From Staphylococcus epidermidis (GTDB taxonomy: Bacteria; Bacillota_I; Bacilli_A; RFN20; CAG-826): a DNA stretch of 47,956 nt. The notes under the pieces are model-generated. The model had not been told where the DNA came from and searched no databases. It saw only the letters and a program-made list of their open reading frames with translations. Where the stretch lies: contig CAMBSI010000004.1 in NCBI GenBank assembly GCA_945870555.1, forward strand, positions 1-47,956, read 5' to 3'. Below are positions 23,373-32,322 of the stretch, in pieces. A program made the position numbers and the translations under genes. The first letter of the stretch is position 1. Each line of letters opens with the position of its first letter.

Positions 23373-24136
23373 TTGGTAAATTTCCTCCCTTTCTCAATCG
23401 CCAATAATTCCCAATCACCGGTTCGACCTTCATCTAATTCTTTGATGAGTGCGATCATCTCTTTGGTGAGGTGAAGTTTTGCAAACAAATCAGGGCGATA
23501 ACGTCTTGTGAGGTTAAGCGATTGCTTTAACCGCCATTTGCGAATGGCCTCATGATTTCCCGAGTATAAAATGTCAGGGACTTTTTTACCGTCAATATCT
23601 CGTGGTTCTGTAAATTGTGGGTATTCAAGTAAACCATGAGTAAATGATTCCTCTTGTAAGGATGATGGTTCAATCACGCCAGGCAATAAACGAATCACTG
23701 CATCTAAAATGGCCATCGCCGCCACTTCCCCACCGGTCATGACAAAATCTCCAAGTGACATCCATTCATCGACATCATCATGTATCCGTTCATCGAAACC
23801 TTCGTAATGACCACAAATCAAGGTGATCGATGGAAGTTGACTTAACCGGGTTGCATCTGCTTGGGAAAATGCTTTACCTCGAGGGGTTAACAATATTTTT
23901 CTTGTTGGTTTTGGAATCGATAACAAGGCATCATGAATGGGTTGATGTTTTAAAACTAGACCTGCGCCACCGCCGATTGGGGGCGTATCAACGCGGCGAT
24001 AAGGATCTTTGGTAAAGGCACGAAATGGAACAAGATTGACGTTTGCTTTGCCTTCTCCGATTGCTCTTTTGATGATGGACGTGGTTAAGAAACCTTGAAA
24101 CATGTCCGGAAACAAGGTCAAGACATGTAAGGTCAT
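23369..24136 (-). CDS. trmD: tRNA (guanine37-N1)-methyltransferase TrmD
   Basis: MTLHVLTLFPDMF, YRRVDTPPIGGGAGLVL, CGHYEGFDERI, GDFVMTGGEVAAM, SGNHEAIRKWR. Confidence 0.96.
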   Translation of the reverse strand: MTLHVLTLFPDMFQGFLTTSIIKRAIGEGKANVNLVPFRAFTKDPYRRVDTPPIGGGAGLVLKHQPIHDALLSIPKPTRKILLTPRGKAFSQADATRLSQLPSITLICGHYEGFDERIHDDVDEWMSLGDFVMTGGEVAAMAILDAVIRLLPGVIEPSSLQEESFTHGLLEYPQFTEPRDIDGKKVPDILYSGNHEAIRKWRLKQSLNLTRRYRPDLFAKLHLTKEMIALIKELDEGRTGDWELLAIEKGRKFTK

Positions 24137-24639
24137 AACATGCCTTCTACGAAGCGAACGCAAATGACCTTTGATTCAAGGTTAACGTCCACAATAAACG
24201 GTTCAATAAACGGAATCAACACATCACTTTTTCCTTCACGTTGCATCCTGAGCAATGCCCGATTTGCCATACGTTCAATTGCCGAAACTTTTCCGACAAT
24301 CAGATTGGTATCGGTTGTGATCGTCATCCCAATTAAGTCCTCATGATAAAAATTACCTGCTTTTAAACGAATCTCATCCTTCTTTGCATACAAGAATAAA
24401 CCCATCCAACCTTGGACGAGGTTGATATCAAGGTGATCTTGAAATTGAATGAAATCAAGACCAGGTTCATGGCGAGCCTGTTTGACAATTAATGGAACAT
24501 ATTGGCCATTTTTTTCAAGGTAAACCGTATTCCCTTTGCGATAACGAAGCAAAGGAAAATCAGTTAAGGAAGCAATCTTCAATTCACCTTGAAGACCGCG
24601 AACGTTGATAATTTTACCAATCGTGATGAGTGTATCCAT
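24133..24639 (-). CDS. rimM: 16S rRNA processing protein RimM
   Basis: ITIGKIINVRGLQGELKIASLTDFP, PRC-barrel C-terminal half ending VRFVEGML. Confidence 0.9.
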   Translation of the reverse strand: MDTLITIGKIINVRGLQGELKIASLTDFPLLRYRKGNTVYLEKNGQYVPLIVKQARHEPGLDFIQFQDHLDINLVQGWMGLFLYAKKDEIRLKAGNFYHEDLIGMTITTDTNLIVGKVSAIERMANRALLRMQREGKSDVLIPFIEPFIVDVNLESKVICVRFVEGML

Positions 24640-24643
24640 AAAG

Positions 24644-24671
24644 AAAAAACCGAGGAACGTTATTCCTCGGT
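24644..24671 (-). terminator. khpA-rimM hairpin with T-tract; khpA stop codon in the loop
   Basis: Minus strand: ACCGAGGAA-TAACG-TTCCTCGGT then TTTTTC; rimM ATG follows at once. Confidence 0.75.
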
Positions 24672-24926
24672 GGTTGTCTTTTCAAACGCTTCAAATTTGA
24701 GATGAACGCGGCGATTATCAATCTTTCCTGCAATTGAAATCACTTCGCGTAAGGCATCGGCGATGATACCTTTACGACCAATTAGTCTTGAGGTGTCTTC
24801 ACCTTCGGCAACAATCAGCAAGGTTAAATCGATGGGATTGTCATTTGGTAATTCGCGAATTAAAAGCGCATCTTTATTTTCAACGAAATCATCAACAAAC
24901 GCGTGAATGATCGCTGGGTAGTCCAT
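24660..24926 (-). CDS. khpA: KH-domain RNA-binding protein KhpA (YlqC)
   Basis: VAEGEDTSRLIGRKGIIADALREVISIAG KH motif; between rpsP and rimM. Confidence 0.92.
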   Translation of the reverse strand: MDYPAIIHAFVDDFVENKDALLIRELPNDNPIDLTLLIVAEGEDTSRLIGRKGIIADALREVISIAGKIDNRRVHLKFEAFEKTTTEE

Positions 24927-24928
24927 AG

Positions 24929-25201
24929 TTATTTACCTTTTTTTGAAGCGAGGAAGGTTTTCATGATGCCTTTATGTTTAAATAAAGTCTTCACCGTGTC
25001 GGAAATTTGTGCGCCTAAACCTAACCACTTTAATGCAATGGCTTCATCAATGGTGGCTTCCGTTGCAGGCTTTTGTGGATCATAAAAACCGACTTGTTCA
25101 ATATAACGTCCATCACGAGCGTATCGTGAGTCTGCTGCAACAATACGATAAGAAGGATCTGCGTGACGACCAGTACGTGCTAAACGAATTCTAACTGCCA
25201 T
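24929..25201 (-). CDS. rpsP: 30S ribosomal protein S16
   Basis: MAVRIRLARTGRHADPSYRIVAADSRYARDGRYIEQVGFYDP. Confidence 0.97.
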   Translation of the reverse strand: MAVRIRLARTGRHADPSYRIVAADSRYARDGRYIEQVGFYDPQKPATEATIDEAIALKWLGLGAQISDTVKTLFKHKGIMKTFLASKKGK

Positions 25202-25233
25202 AATTTTAATTCTCCTTTAATCTTTGTGCCATT

Positions 25234-25262
25234 ATTTTAATCAATGTATCATCATCTGTCAA
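25234..25262 (-). promoter_or_regulatory. rpsP operon promoter
   Basis: Minus strand TTGACA-N17-TAAAAT, near consensus. Confidence 0.75.
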
Positions 25263-25268
25263 GTTCTT

Positions 25269-26456
25269 TTACTTTACAGCGTTGAAGGTAAATAAACTTG
25301 GAATCACTTGCCCATCGTATGTGAAAAAGGTTTGGTTCGCCCACGAAGTAAAGTCATCTTTACCCTCAATCGGAATCCATGCCGGCTCCCAATAAACAAC
25401 CCCTAAACCACGACCAGAAGATACCTCAGTCATCATGACCAATGTGTCATATACCAATTGCGACTGCCCAGCAATGGTTGCAGGATAAGATGAGTCTTGG
25501 TTCTGGGTCGGTCCATAAATATTGGTGCCGTTTGGATTTGCTTTTAAGGTAAAAGCATGGGCGGTTTCCACGAGCAAAATATCTTTTTCAAATTGAATGG
25601 AAAGTTGATCAAAATTGGCTTTAACTGCTTCAAGGGGTCCATTCCAATAACTATAATAACTACCTGCAATAATATCGAAGTCAACGCCCGCTGCTAATAT
25701 CGTTAAGAAGAATTGATAAAACTGCGTTGCATCGTTTGAACTTGCCAGGTGAATCATAATTTTGGTTGCTGGAGAGATCGAGCGAACGGCATTCACGCCT
25801 GCCTTTAACAATTGAATGAGTGGGGAAAAATTCGTTTGACCATCTTGATAGATTTTTCCATCATCCCAAAGCATCCCATTGTTAATCTCATTTCCAATTT
25901 GAACATAATCGGGCGTCAGACCAAGACGATCGAAATGCTCCATCGTTTCAAGGGTGTATTCGGATAAGGTTTCAACGAGATCGTGGAATGACAAATCCTC
26001 CCAAGCATGGGGTTTAGTTTGATTGCCAGGGTCTGCCCACGTATCCGAATAATGGAAATCTAAAAGCCATTTCATTCCATAACTTTTGGCGATGGTGGCA
26101 ATCCGTGTCACCGTGTCCAAATCCAAATATCCCCCGTTCCAAGGGTGATAGGTGATGGGATCGTGCCATAAACGTAAACGAATTAAGTTAATCCCACTTC
26201 GTTTAAGGATGGAAAATAAAGGTTCATTCTCTCCATATTCATTTAAATATTGTCCACCTTGAAGGATGACTTCCTCATACGTTGATAGATCAACCCCTCG
26301 AATAAAATCTTGGCGGTGAGGTGTCCGTTTTGGATGAATCAATTGGGTTGGACTAAATTGAGCATCATAGGTCGAAAGATAGGCATAATCAATGGGTCGT
26401 TGACTTTGTCCGAGACAACTCGTCAGGATGATGAAACTTAAGAGTAATCTTTTCAT
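25269..26456 (-). CDS. Secreted lipoprotein arabinogalactan endo-beta-1,4-galactanase (GH53)
   Basis: MKRLLLSFIILTSCLGQ (lipobox LTSC), FIRGVDLSTYEEV, NLIRLRLWHDP, DFHYSDTWADPGNQ, VQIGNEINNGMLW (acid/base), LLVETAHAF (nucleophile). Confidence 0.88.
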   Translation of the reverse strand: MKRLLLSFIILTSCLGQSQRPIDYAYLSTYDAQFSPTQLIHPKRTPHRQDFIRGVDLSTYEEVILQGGQYLNEYGENEPLFSILKRSGINLIRLRLWHDPITYHPWNGGYLDLDTVTRIATIAKSYGMKWLLDFHYSDTWADPGNQTKPHAWEDLSFHDLVETLSEYTLETMEHFDRLGLTPDYVQIGNEINNGMLWDDGKIYQDGQTNFSPLIQLLKAGVNAVRSISPATKIMIHLASSNDATQFYQFFLTILAAGVDFDIIAGSYYSYWNGPLEAVKANFDQLSIQFEKDILLVETAHAFTLKANPNGTNIYGPTQNQDSSYPATIAGQSQLVYDTLVMMTEVSSGRGLGVVYWEPAWIPIEGKDDFTSWANQTFFTYDGQVIPSLFTFNAVK

Positions 26457-26597
26457 AGGTTCATTATAAACATAAGCATTGCCATCTAGCGGTGGCTTTG
26501 TTAATATATGAGGGCACGTCAACGTGCTAGAAGTGGTCCGCTATGGTCACAATCCATATGAACATTTTGACAAAAATGATGAAGGAGGCTTCAGATC

Positions 26598-26948
26598 ATG
26601 AATCAAAAACTCGTCGATCTTGTTACAGCCGAGCAGCTTAAAAAGGATGTCCCTAGCTTTAAATCAGGCGACACCATTCGCGTGATGGTTCGCATTATTG
26701 AAAGTGGCAAAGAACGTTTACAAGCATATGAAGGTATCGTGATTGCCCGCAAAGGCAGTGGTATCAATGCAAGTTTTACGGTTCGTAAGATGTCAGGTAG
26801 CATTGGTGTTCACCGTATATTTCCGGTTCACGCACCAACGGTTGCAAGTATCGAAGTCTTGAAAAAAGGTAAAGTGCGTCGTAATAAACTCACCTATCTT
26901 TCCAGACTTTCTGGTAAGGCAGCGCGTATTAAAGAAATCTTACAGTAG
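26598..26948 (+). CDS. rplS: 50S ribosomal protein L19
   Basis: FKSGDTIRVMVRIIESGKERLQAYEGIVIARKGSGINASFTVRKMSGSIGVHRIFPVHAP. Confidence 0.97.
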   Translation: MNQKLVDLVTAEQLKKDVPSFKSGDTIRVMVRIIESGKERLQAYEGIVIARKGSGINASFTVRKMSGSIGVHRIFPVHAPTVASIEVLKKGKVRRNKLTYLSRLSGKAARIKEILQ

Positions 26949-26978
26949 GTTATTACCTATTTTGATTGTGACAAAACT

Positions 26979-27001
26979 AGATTCCTTCGGGAATCTTTTT
27001 T
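26979..27001 (+). terminator. Intrinsic terminator after rplS
   Basis: AGATTCC-TTCG-GGAATCT then TTTTT. Confidence 0.9.
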
Positions 27002-27028
27002 GTTTGTCTAGGTGGAAATGCTTATAAT
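27000..27028 (+). promoter_or_regulatory. Promoter of signal peptidase gene, abutting the rplS terminator T-tract
   Basis: TTGTTT-N17-TATAAT; -10 ends 7 nt before ATG 27036. Confidence 0.65.
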
Positions 27029-27035
27029 AGAAAGG

Positions 27036-27653
27036 ATGAAATACTTACCCACCTGGTTAAAAAAAACCATCGCGATTGTTTCACAATTAATCTTTGTGAT
27101 GTTGATTGTTTCTGGTGGCTTGGTCATTTTCCATAACTTGTATTTTGTTCCCGTGAAGATTGTTGGTCGATCGATGGAACCAACCCTTTTTGATCAAGAA
27201 TTTGGGGTGATGGATCAAAATGAAAACACCTTAAGGAATCTTGACCGTTTCGACATTGTGATTGTTCAGCAAAATCCAAATATGAATCGGTTTTTGATCA
27301 AACGCTTGATTGGCTTACCTGGAGAAACCATTGCGTTGAGTGAAGCAGGCGAGTTAACCGTAGATGGTACGCTGATTCCCCAACCCTTTATTCCGGAAGA
27401 TGGATATTTACAGAACACCTGCACCAATCCTCAATTGATTGGCTGTGAACCGGTTACCTTACTTGAAGATCAATATTTTGTGATGGGTGATAATCGCGGC
27501 TTTTCAACCGATTCTAGAGTCTTTGGACCGATTGAAACAAGCCAATTGATTGGAAAACTATTTGCGATTGAAGGCGTCTGTGGTGAAGATAATGTCGATG
27601 ATCCAAATGATTGCCGTCAACGAGCATTCTTTTGGCCAAGGATTTACGCATGA
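27036..27653 (+). CDS. Type I signal peptidase
   Basis: GRSMEPTL (Ser), FLIKRLIGLPGE (Lys), MGDNRGFSTDSRVFG; one N-terminal TM. Start at 27036 preferred over 27012. Confidence 0.92.
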   Translation: MKYLPTWLKKTIAIVSQLIFVMLIVSGGLVIFHNLYFVPVKIVGRSMEPTLFDQEFGVMDQNENTLRNLDRFDIVIVQQNPNMNRFLIKRLIGLPGETIALSEAGELTVDGTLIPQPFIPEDGYLQNTCTNPQLIGCEPVTLLEDQYFVMGDNRGFSTDSRVFGPIETSQLIGKLFAIEGVCGEDNVDDPNDCRQRAFFWPRIYA

Positions 27654-28501
27654 ACCTTAAACAAAACCACTGGTATCCAGGGCATATGAATAAGGCGATT
27701 ACCGCCATCCATGAAAAAATAAAATGGATTGATTTATTGATTATTGTCGTCGATGCTCGTGCTATTTTTTCCTGTATTGATTTACCTTTGGTTACCCAAA
27801 AACCAATTTTGTATGTCGTGACAAAAGCAGATATTGCAGATCCAGACATCACCCAAACGTGGTTTCAACATCTGAAAGCCAATCAGCAGTCCGCCGTTTT
27901 AAGTATGGGAAAAGTGCCAACCTCGCGAGGTGCAATTTTAAAAGCGTTAGAAAAACTGGGTGAACCACTTTGGTTAAAACAAGAAAAAAAAGGTGTGAAA
28001 CGTCAAGCCTTAAAAATTATGATCACGGGTGTACCCAATGTTGGGAAGTCTACCCTCATTAATTTACTAGCAAAGCAACACCGTGTGAATACCGAAAATC
28101 GGCCTGGATCAACTCGTGGTCAACAATGGATTAAACTCGATGAACATTTATTACTGCTCGACACACCAGGAATTTTACCACCACGATTTCAAACACAAGA
28201 AACGTCCTTACAATTGGCATTAATCGGGTCCATGCCGTTAAAGCAACTTCCGATAGATCAACTTGCCTATTATCTTTATGACTGGATGATGAAACAATAT
28301 CCTCAAGCGATGGAAGCGATGCATGGTAGTCATCCAGCCTCTGCCCAAGCATTTTTTAATCAAATCGGAAAAAAACGCGGTTGGAGAAAGCAGGATGTCG
28401 TTGACTATCAATTGGTATTCACTCATTTCATCAAGGATTTTCAAGATGGTAAATTAGGACGATTTTCCCTACCGCGGGTTTCTCATGAAGCAAAATCTTG
28501 A
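27650..28501 (+). CDS. rbgA: Ribosome biogenesis GTPase RbgA (YlqF)
   Basis: NHWYPGHMNKA, circularly permuted GTPase motifs TKAD, GVPNVGKSTLIN, DTPGI; 4-nt overlap with the signal peptidase gene. Confidence 0.95.
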   Translation: MNLKQNHWYPGHMNKAITAIHEKIKWIDLLIIVVDARAIFSCIDLPLVTQKPILYVVTKADIADPDITQTWFQHLKANQQSAVLSMGKVPTSRGAILKALEKLGEPLWLKQEKKGVKRQALKIMITGVPNVGKSTLINLLAKQHRVNTENRPGSTRGQQWIKLDEHLLLLDTPGILPPRFQTQETSLQLALIGSMPLKQLPIDQLAYYLYDWMMKQYPQAMEAMHGSHPASAQAFFNQIGKKRGWRKQDVVDYQLVFTHFIKDFQDGKLGRFSLPRVSHEAKS

Positions 28502-29096
28502 TCTTTTTTATTATCAGCAAGGTTATCACGTGATTGCAGGATGCGATGAAGCAGGACGAGGTCCGATTGCAGGACCCGTGGTCGCAGCAGCGGTGATTTT
28601 ACCAAAGGATTATGTCGATCATCGCATTCATGATTCTAAACAACTATCTGAAACATTAAGAGAAAGATTGTTTACTGAAATTACCAAGCATGCACTAGGT
28701 TATGCCATCACGGTGATTGATGTGGCAACCATTTCCCGCATCAATATTTTAGAGGCTTCCCGTCTTGCCATGCAAAGAAGTTTAGAACAATTAACCGTAA
28801 AGTATGATGTGGTTCTTAGTGATGCAATGGCATTACCAAAACAAAAAGTTCCAGTGTTTCCGATTATTCATGGCGATGCTTTATCTCAAACGATTGCTGC
28901 CAGTAGTATTCTTGCAAAAGTCACCCGTGATCGCATCATGGATACGTTAGGAAAAGCCTATCCATCGTATGGGTTTGATCAACATAAGGGTTATCCAACC
29001 CCGCTTCACCTACAGTTACTAAAAACCCATGGACCCATTCAAGGGGTTCACCGTCCAACCTTTGGACCAGTCAAAAAATTAATCAAAACGATATAA
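28485..29096 (+). CDS. rnhB: Ribonuclease HII
   Basis: IAGCDEAGRGPIAGPVVAAAVIL, DSKQLSETLRE, HGDALSQTIAASSILAKVTRD. Confidence 0.96.
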   Translation: MKQNLDLFYYQQGYHVIAGCDEAGRGPIAGPVVAAAVILPKDYVDHRIHDSKQLSETLRERLFTEITKHALGYAITVIDVATISRINILEASRLAMQRSLEQLTVKYDVVLSDAMALPKQKVPVFPIIHGDALSQTIAASSILAKVTRDRIMDTLGKAYPSYGFDQHKGYPTPLHLQLLKTHGPIQGVHRPTFGPVKKLIKTI

Positions 29097-29150
29097 AACA
29101 AACGGTTATCTTTTCTGTTTAAGACCTATTTATCTATAAAGGATAAAAAT

Positions 29151-29984
29151 ATGGTCAAAGGAAGAGACATTATTATTTACTTAGCATTGAAGTATGAGGG
29201 CGACTGGAATGCGATTTATCAAGCGATTAAGGAAAAAGAGTTAGTGGATGAGGTCATGGTTCAAGAAAAAATCCAAACCTTAAAAAGTTCAGTTGTCACG
29301 ATCATTGATGAACAATATCCCGAGTCATTAAAGAAAATATACAAACCACCTTTTGTCCTCTTTTATTACGGGGATTTAGGTTTGGCCCACCTTCTAGAAA
29401 AGACGATTGCGGTCATCGGTAGCCGCCATCCTTCGGTTTATGGTTTGGAAATGACTGAGAAAATCACCCAATCTTTAATCGAAGAAGGGATGATGGTTGT
29501 TTCTGGTTTAGCTTACGGCATTGATATTAGGGCCCATCAAACAACCTTAAAGCAACAAGGAAAAACAATTGGTATCCTTGGTTCTGGGATTGATGTTTGC
29601 TACCCAAAAGATCATCTGGAAACGTACCTGGCAATGAAAAAGGATCATTTGGTGATGAGCGAATATCCATCCAATACCCCAGCGAATAAGGATCACTTCC
29701 CTTGGCGGAATCGATTAATTGCTGGATTAGCAAGAGGGGTATTTGTTGCAGAGGCGAAAAAAAGAAGTGGCACCCTGATTACGGTGGGATACGCATTATA
29801 TTTAGGGAAAGATGTTTATGTTTTACCGCATCAAGCGAATACGGATAATTCAACCAATCAATTAATTAAAGATGGGGCTATTTTGGTTGAATCTGGACAA
29901 GACATTCTTGAACATTTATTAGGTAGTCAAGAGAAGGAAAAAGCCCTACAAAAAAAACCTGAACCTGAAAAAAAGTTTGTTTAA
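29151..29984 (+). CDS. dprA: DNA processing protein DprA
   Basis: IAVIGSRHPSVYG, VSGLAYGIDIRAHQ, LGSGIDVCYPKDH, RNRLIAGLARGVFVAEA. Confidence 0.95.
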   Translation: MVKGRDIIIYLALKYEGDWNAIYQAIKEKELVDEVMVQEKIQTLKSSVVTIIDEQYPESLKKIYKPPFVLFYYGDLGLAHLLEKTIAVIGSRHPSVYGLEMTEKITQSLIEEGMMVVSGLAYGIDIRAHQTTLKQQGKTIGILGSGIDVCYPKDHLETYLAMKKDHLVMSEYPSNTPANKDHFPWRNRLIAGLARGVFVAEAKKRSGTLITVGYALYLGKDVYVLPHQANTDNSTNQLIKDGAILVESGQDILEHLLGSQEKEKALQKKPEPEKKFV

Positions 29985-30023
29985 AAAACCGAACAACATT
30001 TATCGATTGTTAATTTTTTTGGA

Positions 30024-30051
30024 TTGACAATTTTTCTTTTCATAAGATAAT
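30024..30051 (+). promoter_or_regulatory. topA promoter
   Basis: TTGACA-N16-GATAAT, then SD taggag before ATG 30073. Confidence 0.65.
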
Positions 30052-30072
30052 GAACTATGTTTAGGAGCAACC

Positions 30073-32304
30073 ATGAATATATTAATTATTGTTGAATCAC
30101 CCACCAAGGAAAAGAGCTTTGCCAAATATTTAAAGGATCAAAAAGATAACTACACAATAGCCTCAAGTAAGGGACATATCCGGGACTTAGCAACCACTGG
30201 TAAGGGCGGATTAGGCGTCGATATCGAGAATGGATTTAAACCAACGTATCGTATTTCTAAAAAACAAGATAAAGATAAAGTTGTTGAAGAATTAAAAACC
30301 AAAGTCAAAAAAGCAGATAAAGTTATTCTTGCAACTGATCCTGATCGTGAAGGCGAATCGATCGCTTGGCATTTAGCCGATACATTAAAACTTGATGTCG
30401 AAAAAACCGAACGCATTGAATTCTTTGAAATCACCAAAGAAAAAATTTTAATTGCCTTACAAAATCCACGCAAAATTAATATGGACATGGTTCAATCGCA
30501 AGAAGCGAGAAGAATTTTGGACCGGATTGTTGGCTTTATGTTGTCGAAGATCTTAAGCAAAAAAGTTCATGCGCCAGCGGGCGGTCGAGTACAATCCGTT
30601 GCATTACGTTTCGTTATTGAAAGAGAATTAGAAGTACTCGCCTTTAATCCACAAACTTATTTTACGATCGAAACCGAACTCACAGCCCCCAAACAAAACT
30701 TACCTTTAGAATTAACCGCATATCAAACTCAGTCACTAAAGAATACCGATGATAAAACTGATCCAAATGGTTATCGGAAAATCATTCCTTTATCGAATGA
30801 AGAAATTGCCAAAGGTTTTATTGAAAAGTTACCCAAAGAAGTTACCTTAAAAGAAGTGGTCATCACGTCTAAGAAAAAAGAATCCAAGGCGGCTTTTCGT
30901 ACCTCGACTTTACAACAAGAAGCAAGCAGCCATAAGGATTTAAGATTTTCTCCACAAAAAACACAATCGGTCGCTCAGTCTTTATATGAAGGGGTTTCGA
31001 TTGGAGAAGAAACTGTTGGCTTAGTCACCTATATTCGTACGGACTCTGATCGATTATCGGATGCTTTTGTTTCTGAAGCCTCTGATTTTATTACCAAGAC
31101 CTATGGTCCAGAGTACCTTGCAGATAAACCTAAATCTAAGACTGCTATTTTACAAAGCCAAGATGCCCACGAAGCCATTCGTCCAACTTCAATCTCACGA
31201 ACCCCAGAGATGATGGCCGCTTATCTTGAACCCGACCAATTAAAACTCTATCGCTTGATTTATGCTCGTGCGGTTGCTTCCTTAATGACCGCAAAAAAAT
31301 ATGACGTCACAACCTATAATTTCCAAGGTGGAGATTTTACCTTTAAAGCTCAAGGTTCGGTGGTAACTTTTGAAGGTTATACCAAAGCTTATCCAGTCGT
31401 AGAAGAAGATGAAGGTAGTCAATTACCCCAATTATTCAAAGGTCAAAAATTTCCAGTCGTATTTAAAGAATTAAAACCTCATACCACATCAGGACCCTCC
31501 CGTTTTTCAGAAGCAAAACTCATTCAAGAAATGGAATATCGTGGTATTGGTCGACCTTCAACTTATGCCTCTACAATTGACAAATTAAAATATCACCACT
31601 ATGTCAGTGTAAAAAGTCATACCTTATTTCCAAACCCTGAAGCCCATGCAGCGATGAAGTATTTGATGACATTTTTCCAATATTTAGTCAACCCAACCTA
31701 TACCTCAGAAATGGAATTAAAACTTGATGAAGTAAAGGATGGTGAAGTGACGCGTATCGATCTGTTAAAAGATTTCTACCAACATTTTAAAGACCAATTT
31801 GATAAAGCGGGTGATTTACCAAAAGATGATGCTGCTCTTAATTTCTATGGAAGTTGCCCAAAGTGTAAGGAACATCATCGAGAAGGAACCATCATTCCTC
31901 GCCGTTCAAGGTTTGGTGTGTTTTTAGGATGCGATCAATATCCAACCTGTGATTTTATTTCCAATGATGTCCCTTTACCTTGGGAAAAAGAAAATCCAAG
32001 CGATAAAGAAGACGATGAAGAAAATGGTAAAAACGTCTTCAAGTCAACCAGAGTTGCAGCTGAACCGATCGGCAAAAATTGTCCGAAGTGTGGCAAACCA
32101 TTAATGAAACGATTTGCGAAACGTGGTGGTCGTCCCTTTGTCGGTTGCTCGGGCTATCCGGATTGCAGACATTTAGAAAATTTAGATGGAACTGAAATTA
32201 TTTTGAAAGAACGTCCTAATAAAAAATTTAGCAAAGCCAGTAAAACTACTAAAACTACTAAGGCTACTAAGACTACTAAAACAAAAAAAGCAAAAGTCGC
32301 ATAA
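30073..32304 (+). CDS. topA: DNA topoisomerase I
   Basis: IVESPTKEKSFAKYL, ATDPDREGESIAWHL, GLVTYIRTDSDRLS, QDAHEAIRPTS; two Cys4 zinc-ribbon modules. Confidence 0.97.
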   Translation: MNILIIVESPTKEKSFAKYLKDQKDNYTIASSKGHIRDLATTGKGGLGVDIENGFKPTYRISKKQDKDKVVEELKTKVKKADKVILATDPDREGESIAWHLADTLKLDVEKTERIEFFEITKEKILIALQNPRKINMDMVQSQEARRILDRIVGFMLSKILSKKVHAPAGGRVQSVALRFVIERELEVLAFNPQTYFTIETELTAPKQNLPLELTAYQTQSLKNTDDKTDPNGYRKIIPLSNEEIAKGFIEKLPKEVTLKEVVITSKKKESKAAFRTSTLQQEASSHKDLRFSPQKTQSVAQSLYEGVSIGEETVGLVTYIRTDSDRLSDAFVSEASDFITKTYGPEYLADKPKSKTAILQSQDAHEAIRPTSISRTPEMMAAYLEPDQLKLYRLIYARAVASLMTAKKYDVTTYNFQGGDFTFKAQGSVVTFEGYTKAYPVVEEDEGSQLPQLFKGQKFPVVFKELKPHTTSGPSRFSEAKLIQEMEYRGIGRPSTYASTIDKLKYHHYVSVKSHTLFPNPEAHAAMKYLMTFFQYLVNPTYTSEMELKLDEVKDGEVTRIDLLKDFYQHFKDQFDKAGDLPKDDAALNFYGSCPKCKEHHREGTIIPRRSRFGVFLGCDQYPTCDFISNDVPLPWEKENPSDKEDDEENGKNVFKSTRVAAEPIGKNCPKCGKPLMKRFAKRGGRPFVGCSGYPDCRHLENLDGTEIILKERPNKKFSKASKTTKTTKATKTTKTKKAKVA

Positions 32305-32322
32305 TCCTTTTATAATAGAATT

